From CAIKBL01 sp964555355 (GTDB lineage Bacteria > Pseudomonadota > Gammaproteobacteria > Ga0077536), in contig CAZKRY010000011.1 in NCBI GenBank assembly GCA_964555355.1, positions 62,001 through 126,000 of the forward strand: a stretch of DNA of 64,000 nt, in the 5' to 3' direction. A program made the translations under genes and the position numbers. Under the pieces are notes generated by a model. The model saw only the letters and a list, made by a program, of their open reading frames with translations. It made no database searches and was not told the origin of the DNA. This document shows positions 8,068 through 17,359 of this stretch, piece after piece (within the stretch, counting starts at the first letter, position 1; each line of letters begins with the position of its first letter).

Positions 8068-10284
8068 ATGCCACCAGAACGTTATCGACAAGCGCTACGA
8101 GCAGGCGCCCGACTGCTGTGGTACGAAATCGTGAGCGTGTTGGGTCAGGGCGGATTTGGCATCACCTACTTCGCTCGGGACACCAACCTCGATCAGCCGG
8201 TCGCGATCAAGGAGTACCTTCCCGTCGACATCGCGCGCCGCGGCGAAGAGGGTGCCGTGGAGCCGCGAGCAGCCGACGACGCCGAACTCTACGAGCAGGG
8301 TAAGAGTCGATTCTTGGCGGAGTCGCGAACGCTGAGCCGATTCGATCACCCAAACATCGTTCGCGTCTACTCTGTATTCGAAGCGAACAATACCGCCTAC
8401 ATGGTAATGCGGTACGAAGACGGGGAGTCGCTCAATGACATCCTGGTTCGAGAAGGCACGTTGGAGCAAGTCCAGATCCTTGCCATCGCCAAACCGCTAC
8501 TGCACGGGCTCGCACAGATTCATTCGGCCGGTTATATCCATCGCGATGTACAGCCCGGCAACATCTACCTGCGTCGCGACGGTTCGCCGGTGCTCATCGA
8601 TTTCGGGGCGGCGCGCGAGAATTCCGGAAAGCCGCGCACCATGACGATTCTCGTGGCGCCGGGCTACGCGCCGATCGAGCAGTACTACGCACACGGCCAG
8701 GAACAGGGACCGTGGACGGATATCTATGGACTTGGCGCAACGTTGTACCGAGCGATTGCAGGGGTTGCGCCGATTGACGCGATCGAGCGCAGTCGCGGAA
8801 TCCTCGGGAGCACGCGTGACGTACTCGTTCCCGCGATCGTGGCCGGCCACGGTCGCTACAGCGAATCGCTGCTGCGCGCAATCGACCACGCATTGATGTT
8901 CAACGAACGTGATAGGCCGCAGTCCGCGACTGAATGGGCGACAGAACTTGACGCCGTCCGGCACGCGCCGGAGTTAATCGCGGCGTCAGTCGCGAACCGT
9001 TCCGCCTCGACGCCGCCAACAATGGCCCACGTAGAGGTGATGCAGCGAAGCGAGCCACCACGAACGAACCGGGTGGCGATGCTCTCGGCGGTACTGGCAG
9101 CGGCGATTTTGGGCGCCGCGCTGCTTGCCGGATGGACCTACTTGCAATTCAAGTTTCGCTGGTCGCCGGCAAGCCGTTCGCCTGAGCACGTGCTCCCAGG
9201 GGAAGATGAAACTGGCGTCGCGGTCTCTCCGGATATCCCTTCATCGATCGCGCCGGCTGAAATCGTGTCAAGAGGGCCTTCAACACCATCGAAAGATTTT
9301 CCTCCCTCAACGTCGATTGCGGTCCCCGAGGAGACCAAGGCCGCCGCAGGCGCAGCTCGCATCAGCGAAGGTGAACCGACGATTCACGATGTGCTGACAG
9401 TTTCCGACGATGAATTACCGTTGACGCTCGCGCCATCGCTCGCTTCACTCTCTTCCAGTGAGACCACGAACGAATCTACAGCGCGAGATCGCTCGGTGCC
9501 GACGCCCGAGTTCGCCGAAGAAGTCGGTCAAGCACTTGCGGAACGCATCGCGGCGGAGTCGGCAAGGATTGCGGGGCTGGAGTCGAAGCTAAAGGACCTG
9601 GAACAGAAGCGCGTCGAAACCGAGCGTCGGCTCCGCGATATCTCCACAACTGAACCAAGCCTTGAGGCTAATGCGCCGGAAGCGTCGCACAAGTCGCCCG
9701 TCGACAGCGCCACGTCAATCGTGCCCGCGGAACCCGTCGAACCTGCGCCGACCGAACCCTCGGACGCGCAAAACGAAGCGCAAACGCCATCGTCCGCGGT
9801 CAAATCGATTGCAGACCAAGCGCAATCGCTCATTGCACGCGGGGAGTATCAGGCTGCACGGGAGCTGCTGGAATCTACGACGTCCAGTGACGCGAGGGCA
9901 GAGTTTTTGCTCGCCAATCTGCTGCGCGATGGAAAAGGGGGGCTGACCGACCAAGATGCCGCGCTTGAGCATTATTTCCACGCGGCGCAACTAGGCTTTC
10001 TAGATGCCCAAGTCGCGCTCGCCAGAACTTATGCGCCACGTGCGGGAAATCGGTATCAGGAGCCGTTTCTCGCGTACACATGGTTCGTGGTCGCGGAACA
10101 GAATGGCGCTTTTGATATCGCCAACGAGCGCGACCAAATTAGTCGTTTGTTACAGCCCGAGCAGTTGCCACAAGCGCTCGCGCTGGCTTTGGCATTGCGC
10201 GCCTCGACCGCAAATTCGCTTAGCGCCGCGGAGCTTCCGGGCGCTTCGGCACCTTTAAACTCCCCAGTCGCGAAGCCGCAATGA
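8068..10284 (+). CDS. Transmembrane Ser/Thr protein kinase with Sel1-like repeats
   Basis: 738 residues. Residues 20-290 are a Hanks-type kinase: glycine loop LGQGGFG (25-31), VAIKEYLP with the ATP-binding Lys at 48, catalytic HRD in HRDVQPGN, LIDFG for metal binding, and an APGYAPIEQY activation segment. The usual Lys two residues after the HRD Asp is Gln here. One membrane helix (about 333-357) separates the cytoplasmic kinase from an exported part made of an acidic Ser/Thr/Pro-rich linker, a short coiled coil (about 490-525) and two or three Sel1/TPR-like repeats near the end (AEFLLANLLRDGKGG, ALEHYFHAAQLGFLDAQ). It probably senses an extracytoplasmic signal and phosphorylates cytoplasmic partners. 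The next gene overlaps it by ATGA. Confidence 0.9.
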   Translation: MPPERYRQALRAGARLLWYEIVSVLGQGGFGITYFARDTNLDQPVAIKEYLPVDIARRGEEGAVEPRAADDAELYEQGKSRFLAESRTLSRFDHPNIVRVYSVFEANNTAYMVMRYEDGESLNDILVREGTLEQVQILAIAKPLLHGLAQIHSAGYIHRDVQPGNIYLRRDGSPVLIDFGAARENSGKPRTMTILVAPGYAPIEQYYAHGQEQGPWTDIYGLGATLYRAIAGVAPIDAIERSRGILGSTRDVLVPAIVAGHGRYSESLLRAIDHALMFNERDRPQSATEWATELDAVRHAPELIAASVANRSASTPPTMAHVEVMQRSEPPRTNRVAMLSAVLAAAILGAALLAGWTYLQFKFRWSPASRSPEHVLPGEDETGVAVSPDIPSSIAPAEIVSRGPSTPSKDFPPSTSIAVPEETKAAAGAARISEGEPTIHDVLTVSDDELPLTLAPSLASLSSSETTNESTARDRSVPTPEFAEEVGQALAERIAAESARIAGLESKLKDLEQKRVETERRLRDISTTEPSLEANAPEASHKSPVDSATSIVPAEPVEPAPTEPSDAQNEAQTPSSAVKSIADQAQSLIARGEYQAARELLESTTSSDARAEFLLANLLRDGKGGLTDQDAALEHYFHAAQLGFLDAQVALARTYAPRAGNRYQEPFLAYTWFVVAEQNGAFDIANERDQISRLLQPEQLPQALALALALRASTANSLSAAELPGASAPLNSPVAKPQ

Positions 10285-10952
10285 CGCCCGCCATACAAAC
10301 ATCCAGGGAACGCAGGCGGCCTGAGTTGTCTCGCCGCTCGCGCCGCGCGTTGCTGCTCATGATCGTCACCGGGCTGTTGACCGCGTGCCTCGAGCCCGAT
10401 GTCACGGATCCGCAGGTCCGAGACACCATCAAGGATATCAACGAGGAGTTCGGTGCGGGTTACCAGCAAGTGCTACGCGAAATCGGCTCGCGCAGCTTCG
10501 CAGTACAACCGGCACAAGCAATGAGCGGTATGGAACGGGTTCTGCGCGACATGGGATTTCAGATTCGACGACGCGAAGGTGATCATTTTTTGCACGTGGC
10601 GGCACCGGCACCGCTGCCGCTGGATTCGCGCGAATGGGAGGTGGTGCGGGAAATCGATGAACCGAGGATGCAGGCTATCGCGGTCAATCACCTCGGATTC
10701 CAGGGCAATTTTGCCAGACTCGAACCGGACGGGATCGAGATCCATGGATTTGTGACGGTTCTCCCGGTGCCGGAGGGGTCCGGGATCTCGCTGACGATGC
10801 GCATGCAAGAAATAAAGCCGCCCTCTCCAGACTCGATCCTGCCCCGCAGAGAGTATCCGCCCCCGCACGCGGTCAAGATGGGATTCGAGAAAATATGGCG
10901 ACGATTTACCGCACACACACAAGTACCCGCGGCGACGGCCTCGCGCGATTGA
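10281..10952 (+). CDS. Probable lipoprotein coupled to the kinase
   Basis: 223 residues. After an Arg-rich N-terminus come a hydrophobic segment and the lipobox LLTAC, so the mature protein would be a membrane-anchored lipoprotein of about 185 residues. The rest is a mix of helix and strand with no motif I recognise. Its ATG overlaps the TGA of the kinase gene, so the two are translationally coupled and likely act together, for example as a sensor partner of the kinase's exported repeats. It ends 24 bases before the convergent regulator gene. Confidence 0.75.
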   Translation: MTPAIQTSRERRRPELSRRSRRALLLMIVTGLLTACLEPDVTDPQVRDTIKDINEEFGAGYQQVLREIGSRSFAVQPAQAMSGMERVLRDMGFQIRRREGDHFLHVAAPAPLPLDSREWEVVREIDEPRMQAIAVNHLGFQGNFARLEPDGIEIHGFVTVLPVPEGSGISLTMRMQEIKPPSPDSILPRREYPPPHAVKMGFEKIWRRFTAHTQVPAATASRD

Positions 10953-10976
10953 CTCGCCGCATTGGCGGAACATTCA

Positions 10977-13900
10977 CTACGTTGCGTTGACGATGCTCAA
11001 GCGCAATGCCTCAACTCGCGGACTCGGCGCGCTGCCCAGCCGATCGAGTACATGGCTACAACGCCGATAGGCGCTGAGCGCGAGTTCGGGATTGCCCGCC
11101 GCCAGTTCTGCCTTCATCAGCAAGCAATACAGAGGTTCAGCCATTGGCGCGCGCTCGATTGCACGCTCAAGCATTGCAACCGCGCGTTTGGCGTCGTCTC
11201 GCCATGGATTCGACTCGAGCAATATCTCGACCGCTTCGACGAAAGCGGCTTGAAGACGGGCACGACAGGATTCGTATGCACGGATCTCGCAGTCGTTCGC
11301 AAGCCAAGCTCCCCGATAGAGCTGAAGGAGCTTTTCGAACTGCCCGTGAGCCACCTTCTCATTCGTGACCACGGGCCTGCCACGTCGATTTGCCCCGATT
11401 TCCAGCAACAGTTCCTCGAAGGCGCAAACGTCGGTCCACACACACTCCAGATTCATCGTGAGCAAGCCATCCCTCAGCAGTACGAACTCGTCGCGTCCAA
11501 GTTGCCGCCGTAGGCGGTGAAGATTGATCGTGAGTGATTTCAGCGCGTATTCGAGTTCGATTTTGGGCCAGATAGCTTCCGCGGCCATCTCGGTTCCGAG
11601 GCCGGTGCGTCCACTCGCGACGATTAGCCGCAGTAGCTGCGCCGGCCGACCCTGCCCCAACTGACAAGTGGCGTCCGGCTCATCCAATTCATTCACCGCG
11701 AGTGTTAGCCCGCCGAACGAGGTGATACGTAGATCCCATGGCCACTGCTTTAGTGCCACCGGCGGCGGCTTCGGACGCATTTCGTGTCGTCGTATAAGGG
11801 TGCTGACGAACTCGACCTCAATGTCGTGCTTGATTGCAATGACGCAAAGTTCGGTCAATCGTTGGCGTTGCCACCATGGGAGATTGAAGTATCCATGCTG
11901 GCGGCCAAGGCCGAATGCATAGCGCAAGGCATTGATGCCGGACTGCAGCCGGTTCTCGCGCACGGCGACATCTCCGTAGACCAGCAAGGTGAGGTACTCG
12001 AGCATGGGGTTTCGAATGTCCCGGGCGACCGCGTGTACGCGTCGAAGCTGCGAGGTTCCTCCACGCGTATCCCGACATAAGAAGAGAATCTGTGCGAGCG
12101 CGGTGCGACACAGGACCTCCAGAAACGGCACCCCGATCTCGAGTGCCTGGGCAACGGCTTTTTTTTGGAGATGAAAAGCGCCGATCGAATCACCCGTGCA
12201 CAGTGCCGCCCATGAGCGAACGTAATAGCCAAGGCAATGGAACAGCCGGTCGTCGATTTCGAGAGCGAATTCAATTGCCCGCAGAGATTCCGATACCGCT
12301 ATCGGCGCGTTCGCCATGAGTCCAGCCACGGCCAACCCCAGATGCGCAAAGCGCACGAGTCGAGGATTTTGCGTCCCCTCGGCGAGCTCAAGTGTCCGCC
12401 GCCAGTTCTCCAACGATCGTGTCGGGGACTGTAGGAACAATCCATGCAAGCTGGCCACCATTGATAATCGCGTTTGCTGCAGGACGTTGCCCGCTTCTCG
12501 CGGGTGCGCATTCAGCTTCGAAAGAGCGATCTCGGCACCTTCGAGGTCACCGCCGAGGATTTGTGCCACGCGCACCAGTAAATCTATTTGCGACAGTGTG
12601 CCATCGTCATGGTCGCGTAACATCCGCTCCCTGACCGCGAGCCACGCGTCGAGTTCGGACAACTCGGGCTTGCGCAGGAAGGCGCCTAGAATCAACGCCG
12701 AGAGCGCTGGCAAATCGAGGTCGTCGGCCCATTCGGCGGCGTGACCATCGAATACGAGGCGACATGTGGCGATGACGGGATCGAGCAGCGAATAATCGTC
12801 GCCATCTTCAATGATGCGTTCGATAAGGCTGGCAGACGTTCGCGCGAGGCCGCGCCGATCGTTCGCGACAGCGAAGAACTGGAGCGCCGCCTGCAACAGT
12901 TGCCGGCAGGACCTTGCCGATTCACGCTGCATCGCGATTCCCAACCAATAGGTCAACCAGCCATTGCGTTCGACCTTTTCGTGCGGAAGTTCTTCGAGCC
13001 AGCTCCGCAGCAACCCGAGTCGTGCCTGGGAAACCAGCAATGGGGCGAAACGCAAGATGACCGCTTCAAGCGAAGTCCAGTCGAGATTCGCGACTTGAAT
13101 CTCGACGGCCTCTTCGATGTAGCCGACCTCGAGCAGGAGTTCGGCCGTGCGCAATTGCAGTGTGCTCAGTGCGCGCGCGTTGAATGCTTCCAACGCCCGC
13201 TTCTGCAGGAACTTGCGTAATAGCGGATGAAAAATGTATTCGCGCTCGCCGGTCTCATCCCGCTCCGTGACGAAATAATTGTTGCGCGCGAGATTAATCA
13301 GAACCTGCCGGATTTGGGCGTCTCCGCTGATTTTTTCAGCGAGCGATAGACTCAATCGACGTGGCCAGCACACCGTGAGCATGAGGTGTTGTACGCGGCT
13401 ATCGAACTGAGAAAAAACTTCTCTCGCGATGTAATCGTAAAGGACTTCATCCGCGGTTCCCGCGAGCAGCTCGTCCGGCTTGTGTCGATTGTGCTCGATC
13501 AAAAGGATGACACCGGCGACCCAGCCGTCGCTCGTGGCCTGAATGTTGGCCAGATTCTCGGTCTTAAGCGCGGCGCCCCGCATGGCGCTTATCTGCGCGC
13601 ATTCTTCCGCGTTAATGCGCAGGATGTCCGCGGGCAAGACCTGTAAGGATTGGTTGACGCGAGCTCGCGCCAGGGCTGCGGGTGGTTCGCCTCGGCTGAT
13701 GAAGATGACCCCGCGTCCAGGGGGAGTTTCATCGATTACCAATGCGAGCAGGTCGTGCAGATCGGATTGCCGCGGGATTTCCTCGTGATTGTCGAAAACA
13801 AAAACCACTTTGTCATCGCAGCAGGAGAAAAGTGCACGGAACATCCTGCGTGCGTAGTTTGCCCAGTCCCGTTCGTCCGTGGGCGTCATTTCGGGGATCT

Positions 13901-14189
13901 TGGCGGGAGACGCCTTGGTGTGCTTGAGTGTCGTTTGCCGCAAGTAATAAAGAAACGTGGCGACGTCGCTGTCGGCATTATCGAGCTGATACCACAGTGC
14001 GAGTCGCTGGCGCGATGCCACGTAACCGGCAACCAGCGTGGTCTTGCCAGCGCCCGGTGGTCCTACCACCCACACGGCTTTGGCGGCGTCGAGTCGCGCC
14101 GCGAGTTCGGCATACAGTCGTTCTCGATTCACGACCAAGGAAAGCGTGGGCCGTGTTGTTTTCGCCAAGCTTAGAATTGTCTGAACCAT
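10977..14189 (-). CDS. STAND/MalT-like ATPase transcriptional regulator with C-terminal SARP-type DNA-binding and BTAD domains
   Basis: 1070 residues from the ATG at 14189, which has GGAGGG about 11 bases upstream. The frame is open to 14273, but those extra residues are not conserved-looking. Domains in order: NTPase with Walker A GPPGAGKTT (43-51) and Walker B VVFVFDN; a winged-helix/NTPase-associated region; a long TPR-like helical array; then a winged-helix domain (LRITSFGGLTLAVNE ... LKSLTINLHRLRRQLG) and a bacterial transcriptional activator domain with TPRs. In MalT the DNA-binding domain is LuxR-type and C-terminal; here a SARP-like module takes its place. It should activate transcription when ligand and ATP switch the STAND core. 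Targets are unknown, but the convergent kinase operon and the exported-cyclase operon are the nearest candidates. Confidence 0.85.
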   Translation of the reverse strand: MVQTILSLAKTTRPTLSLVVNRERLYAELAARLDAAKAVWVVGPPGAGKTTLVAGYVASRQRLALWYQLDNADSDVATFLYYLRQTTLKHTKASPAKIPEMTPTDERDWANYARRMFRALFSCCDDKVVFVFDNHEEIPRQSDLHDLLALVIDETPPGRGVIFISRGEPPAALARARVNQSLQVLPADILRINAEECAQISAMRGAALKTENLANIQATSDGWVAGVILLIEHNRHKPDELLAGTADEVLYDYIAREVFSQFDSRVQHLMLTVCWPRRLSLSLAEKISGDAQIRQVLINLARNNYFVTERDETGEREYIFHPLLRKFLQKRALEAFNARALSTLQLRTAELLLEVGYIEEAVEIQVANLDWTSLEAVILRFAPLLVSQARLGLLRSWLEELPHEKVERNGWLTYWLGIAMQRESARSCRQLLQAALQFFAVANDRRGLARTSASLIERIIEDGDDYSLLDPVIATCRLVFDGHAAEWADDLDLPALSALILGAFLRKPELSELDAWLAVRERMLRDHDDGTLSQIDLLVRVAQILGGDLEGAEIALSKLNAHPREAGNVLQQTRLSMVASLHGLFLQSPTRSLENWRRTLELAEGTQNPRLVRFAHLGLAVAGLMANAPIAVSESLRAIEFALEIDDRLFHCLGYYVRSWAALCTGDSIGAFHLQKKAVAQALEIGVPFLEVLCRTALAQILFLCRDTRGGTSQLRRVHAVARDIRNPMLEYLTLLVYGDVAVRENRLQSGINALRYAFGLGRQHGYFNLPWWQRQRLTELCVIAIKHDIEVEFVSTLIRRHEMRPKPPPVALKQWPWDLRITSFGGLTLAVNELDEPDATCQLGQGRPAQLLRLIVASGRTGLGTEMAAEAIWPKIELEYALKSLTINLHRLRRQLGRDEFVLLRDGLLTMNLECVWTDVCAFEELLLEIGANRRGRPVVTNEKVAHGQFEKLLQLYRGAWLANDCEIRAYESCRARLQAAFVEAVEILLESNPWRDDAKRAVAMLERAIERAPMAEPLYCLLMKAELAAGNPELALSAYRRCSHVLDRLGSAPSPRVEALRLSIVNAT

Positions 14190-14434
14190 GGTTGTCTGGA
14201 CCCTCCGGTACGGGCAAAGCGGGGATCCCCCGCGCGTGCCTGTCGAAGATGCCGGCATGCTTCCCCAGTCCATGAGCCGTCGCGCGGGAATTCCCTCGTT
14301 GCCGTCGAGTATAGAGCCTAAGTCCGCGCGCTCAGGCCGTGCCGTTAAGACTGTAACCAGAGTGTAGGCTGACGCAGCGTCTAGCCCACCCTAACGTTTG
14401 CTTCACGCACAGCGAACGACCTGGGGGGATCAAG

Positions 14435-14862
14435 ATGCTGCGGCTTAGGAAACTCGTGATAGTTCGACGACGCGACGCGCAGCCGCCTTTGGGCTTGTTC
14501 GGCGTGGTGCTCGCCTGTCTCGTCGGGAGCTCTGGCTGCTCCATCAGCCAGCTCGCGACCGCACGACCGTGGCTGCGCGCGCTCAAAAGTCGCGCGAGCA
14601 CTTTCACCGCGCGGTCGAGCTAACGGCAGGCTTAAAAGCCGCGCCGTATGTGTCGCTCGCCGAAGTTGTTGCGCTCGGTGAACAGAATCGGCGCGAGTAC
14701 GAGTCCCTCCTGCAGCAGGCGCTCGCGATCGATCCCACCGCACGTCCGACTCGGAAACTGGAAAACCTACTCATGCATAAAAGGACGCGCTGGCTGCTCG
14801 CTCACATCGACGATCAGTTCAACGAGCCGCTCGCGCTAACTTCCGGGGAAAAAGTTCCATGA
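14435..14862 (+). pseudogene. tatT: Remnant of TRAP-transporter T-component lipoprotein gene
   Basis: Two pieces in different frames. The first (from ATG 14435, with GGGGGGA upstream) encodes an Arg-rich start and a lipoprotein signal VGSSGC. The second (about 14572-14862) encodes a segment with REHFHRAVELTAGLKAAPYV and LLMHKRTRWLLAHIDD, which is the conserved C-terminus of the TatT family that accompanies TRAP uptake systems. An intact TatT is about 270-300 residues, so most of the middle is deleted and the frame is broken. The stop overlaps the ATG of the next remnant, as in intact tatT-dctP operons. Confidence 0.7.
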
Positions 14863-15214
14863 ATCGCCTCTGTGTCTTAGTGACCTGTCTGGTATTGGGT
14901 ATTGCAAACTTACGAGCAGCGACTGACGGCGTTCGCCGCGCGGATGCCCTGGATCACGGGCGTGATACGACTCGCGAGTTACGAGTGCGGCATGGATCAG
15001 CCGACGTACACGTCGGTGCAGCAGATCGTCGAACCTTCCGACACGCTGTTTTTTTTCGTTTCAGGATCTGGATTCAACCCGGCCGGACGGCTCCGTCAAG
15101 ATTCCAATCGAAACGATCGCACACTATCTGGCCGCGCATTCGCCCACCGTCATGGCACGCGAGCGGTCGGCCCTGGTTGGTAGCTACCCGTTCTTCAACA
15201 GAAGCAAGGTCTGA
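14859..15214 (+). pseudogene. Chimeric remnant: dctP-like signal peptide joined to the C-terminus of a 2-hydroxyacyl-CoA dehydratase activase-like protein
   Basis: The first 15 or so codons from ATG 14859 (MNRLCVLVTCLVLGIANLRA) look like the signal peptide of a TRAP substrate-binding protein, as expected after tatT. From about 14905 another frame reads TYEQRLTAFAARMPWITGV, then RLASYECGMDQPTYTSVQQI. After a frameshift in the run of T at about 15050 it continues FSFQDLDSTRPDGSVKIPI, ETIAHYL, and ends at TGA 15212-15214. This is the C-terminal signature of large HgdC/BcrA-type activase-related proteins. The simplest reading is one deletion that fused two unrelated genes, followed by a frameshift. 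Confidence 0.65.
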
Positions 15215-15233
15215 ACCTGCGATGGCGGTTTTT

Positions 15234-15584
15234 TTAATTCGTCGAGACTCGATATCCCTTCAGCGTCATGCATTGGTTCACGCCCTCGTCGTGTTTTGAC
15301 ACACTTTGACCCGCGGCAGCGAGAAAGCCAATCGCCGCACCCCCGGCGCCACAGCCCGCGATCACCAATGGATCTATGGGCACCAAAACGCAAGTAAGTA
15401 TGCCCAACATGCCACCGGCGAACGCACCCGCGAACGGGAAAAGCGCACCACCAATCGACTCCTTCGCCTCACAGATCCGGTAATCAGCGGTCGCCTCGCG
15501 CGCATTCACGCCATCCTTCTCGTACTGCAGGGACGAACAAGCGCATAGCAAAGTCACGACACCAAGTAGGGCAATACTTTTCAT
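15234..15584 (-). CDS. Small lipoprotein with glycine-zipper segments
   Basis: 116 residues. The N-terminus MKSIALLGVVTLLCACSS is a lipoprotein signal with lipobox LLCAC. The middle has Gly/Ala-rich hydrophobic stretches (FAGAFAGGMLGILTC, IAGCGAGGAAIGFLAA) of the glycine-zipper kind found in envelope proteins. The function is unknown. It lies convergent to the deletion scar and looks intact. Confidence 0.7.
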   Translation of the reverse strand: MKSIALLGVVTLLCACSSLQYEKDGVNAREATADYRICEAKESIGGALFPFAGAFAGGMLGILTCVLVPIDPLVIAGCGAGGAAIGFLAAAGQSVSKHDEGVNQCMTLKGYRVSTN

Positions 15585-15713
15585 AGGAGTGTCTCGTTGG
15601 GAATCACGAGACAGTCTGGCGCCAGCGCCGTCCGCGAACCACCTACAGGATAGTTACAAGTAGGTACCTCTCTGTAAGTGTGCTGTAGCTTTCAAGGACG
15701 TTAGGTTCCGAAC

Positions 15714-16241
15714 ATGCTTCGTTTCATTCGTCGAACCGACTGGCTGGGGAATTTCAAGAACAATGGTGTGCGAATACCGCAGAGTGTTTTCACCATGATC
15801 TTCGGGGACAAGACCTCGGCGCTGCTTGATCTATGGTCAATCGAACACTTCATCACCGGAATTACGCTGGGTGCCGCGGTGAACCGATGGAGCCATCGAC
15901 GCACACTCGCCGAAGAAGCTCGACTCTATATCAATTTCCTAACGCTGCTGCTTCTCGCATTCATCTGGGAGACTATCGAGTTCTACCTGGAAACAGGGCA
16001 CGCGGGCAGAATTGTCGCGCAGTGGCTTCACGGAGTGGAATTCTGGGCGAATCGTTTGATAGCGGATCCGGTTATGGTATGCCTCGGCTGGCTCACGTTG
16101 CGACATCGCCCAAATGTGTTATGGCCGGCGCGCGGGTTTTCCCTGGTATGGCTTTGCGCGCACGTGGGTCTATTCCCACACAGCATGTTTCTGCAGGAAG
16201 TCCTCGTCGCGGCGTGGAGTCAGCTGTCGGCGTCAATCTAA
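15714..16241 (+). CDS. Integral membrane protein of unknown function
   Basis: 175 residues with about four hydrophobic segments (around LLDLWSIEHFITGITLGAA, LTLLLLAFIWETIEFYL, ADPVMVCLGWL and FSLVWLCAHVGLF). Acidic and His residues inside the helices (WSIEHFITG, IWETIEFYLE) could bind a metal or proton, but no family is recognised. The gap before it (15585-15713) shows nothing else. It is the last intact gene before the tRNA-derived repeat that bounds the island. Confidence 0.65.
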   Translation: MLRFIRRTDWLGNFKNNGVRIPQSVFTMIFGDKTSALLDLWSIEHFITGITLGAAVNRWSHRRTLAEEARLYINFLTLLLLAFIWETIEFYLETGHAGRIVAQWLHGVEFWANRLIADPVMVCLGWLTLRHRPNVLWPARGFSLVWLCAHVGLFPHSMFLQEVLVAAWSQLSASI

Positions 16242-16250
16242 CAACTGAAT

Positions 16251-16370
16251 GTGCGCAACGACTCGGAAGTGTCGCGAACCGTGCCAAAAGGCACCTATGT
16301 GGAAGGGGCTATTGCGCTCGAAGAATTAAACGCCGAAGTGAAAGCCGGAGAAACCGTGTACCTACCATGA
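16251..16370 (+). other. Short open frame, possible gene remnant
   Basis: A 39-codon frame from GTG 16251 ends KAGETVYLP at TGA 16368-16370. The composition looks coding-like (VEGAIALEELNAEVKAGE), but there is no good ribosome site and no family is recognised. It may be the tail of a lost gene at the island border. From 16371 to 16747 the only feature seen is the tRNA-derived repeat; the rest is AT-rich, with scattered GTAC-containing words but no convincing gene. Confidence 0.2.
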
Positions 16371-16443
16371 TCCCTATGTTGTACTGAACTGTACCTTTTC
16401 GCAGTACGAGGGCAACTCGGAGATCGCAGACTTATTGATTAAA

Positions 16444-16488
16444 TGGTGGGCCCGCTCGGACTCGAACCGAGGACCAAGGGATTATGAG
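16444..16488 (-). repeat. Distal attachment-site repeat (tRNA 3' fragment)
   Basis: Forty-five bases identical to 20971-21015: the anticodon arm through CCA of the tRNA on the minus strand. Similarity stops abruptly beyond the anticodon loop, so this is not a second functional tRNA. It marks the far end of the island. Confidence 0.85.
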
Positions 16489-16747
16489 AGGCTCATTAAT
16501 CAATAAGTTACTGATTATTCAAGCTTTGGGAAAATGAGCCAAAATCAGCCGAAATTTTGTTGATTCAATAGCTTGGCGTAGTTTTGAGTAGGTGCCGAAA
16601 TCTATGCGGTGTACCGCCAGTGTACCTTTGGCTTGGTAGCAAATTTGGGCTCGAATTTGGAAGGCAATTGGCGAGTCGGAGAGCGGTTTAGAGCCGTACG
16701 GTCACTGCGTTGTCAATTATATCCGTATCAATATAATTATCAGTGTG

Positions 16748-17075
16748 ATGAAGCCAGTTCGATTTCTTGGGAACTCGTTGAGGCGGTTGCGCGAATTTCC
16801 GGAAGACGCCCGACACGATGCAGGTTACCAACTCGATAAAGTACAACGTGGCGCGCAGCCAGACGACTTCAAACCCATGTCATCAATTGGCAGAGGCGTC
16901 TAAGAAATCCGCATCCGTGACGAATCTGGCATTTATCGCGTGATTTACACCGCGCGTTTTTTGGAGGCGATTTATGTTCTACACGCCTTCCAGAAAAAAA
17001 ACTCAAGTAACCTCTAAACGTGATCTCGAAATAGCAGCTGAGCGCTTCGCACAACTCAAGGAAGCACAAACATGA
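16748..17075 (+). pseudogene. RelE/ParE-superfamily (Gp49/HigB-like) toxin, broken
   Basis: From ATG 16748 the frame reads MKPVRFLGNSLRRLREFP, then YQLDKVQRGAQPDDFKP, hits TAA after IGRGV, and resumes in the same frame with EIRIRDESGIYRVIYTARF and LHAFQKK. In the run of eight A (about 16998) it shifts to the frame encoding TSKRDLEIAAERFAQLKEAQT and ends at TGA 17073-17075. This is a complete phage-derived Gp49-like toxin apart from one nonsense codon and one single-base frameshift. The end overlaps the ATG of the intact antitoxin, the normal toxin-first arrangement. Confidence 0.8.
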
Positions 17076-17359
17076 ATCGTAAGAAAATTGATAGCTACGC
17101 CAGCGTGTGGGACGCACTTGCCGATACGCCGGAACAAGCTGCAAACCTTCGTGCCCGAGCCGAACTGATGCAGCAAATCGCGGCCATCGTGAAGGAAAGC
17201 GGCTGGACGCAAACAGAAGCAGCAGAACACTGTGGAGTGACTCAGCCTCGTATCAATGACTTGCTGCGGGGACGCGTATCCCGATTCTCACTCGACGCGC
17301 TCGTCAATATCGCCACCGCGCTCGGTCGCCGCGTGCACGTGGCGCTTGAAGTCGCTTAA
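17072..17359 (+). CDS. XRE-family antitoxin (HigA-like)
   Basis: 95 residues. The helix-turn-helix is at about 45-75 (WTQTEAAEHCGVTQPRINDL), preceded by a helical region. Proteins of this type partner the Gp49/HigB-like toxins and repress their own promoter. The ATG overlaps the stop of the decayed toxin gene, so the antitoxin is now an orphan. From 17360 to about 17750 I see no convincing gene, only short frames without recognisable domains. Confidence 0.8.
   Translation: MNRKKIDSYASVWDALADTPEQAANLRARAELMQQIAAIVKESGWTQTEAAEHCGVTQPRINDLLRGRVSRFSLDALVNIATALGRRVHVALEVA

Noticed and set aside
16609..16839. 76-codon frame that could be an integrase remnant
   Set aside because: No tyrosine-recombinase motif is visible. 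GTAC-rich words nearby might be recombinase arm sites, but that is too weak to annotate.
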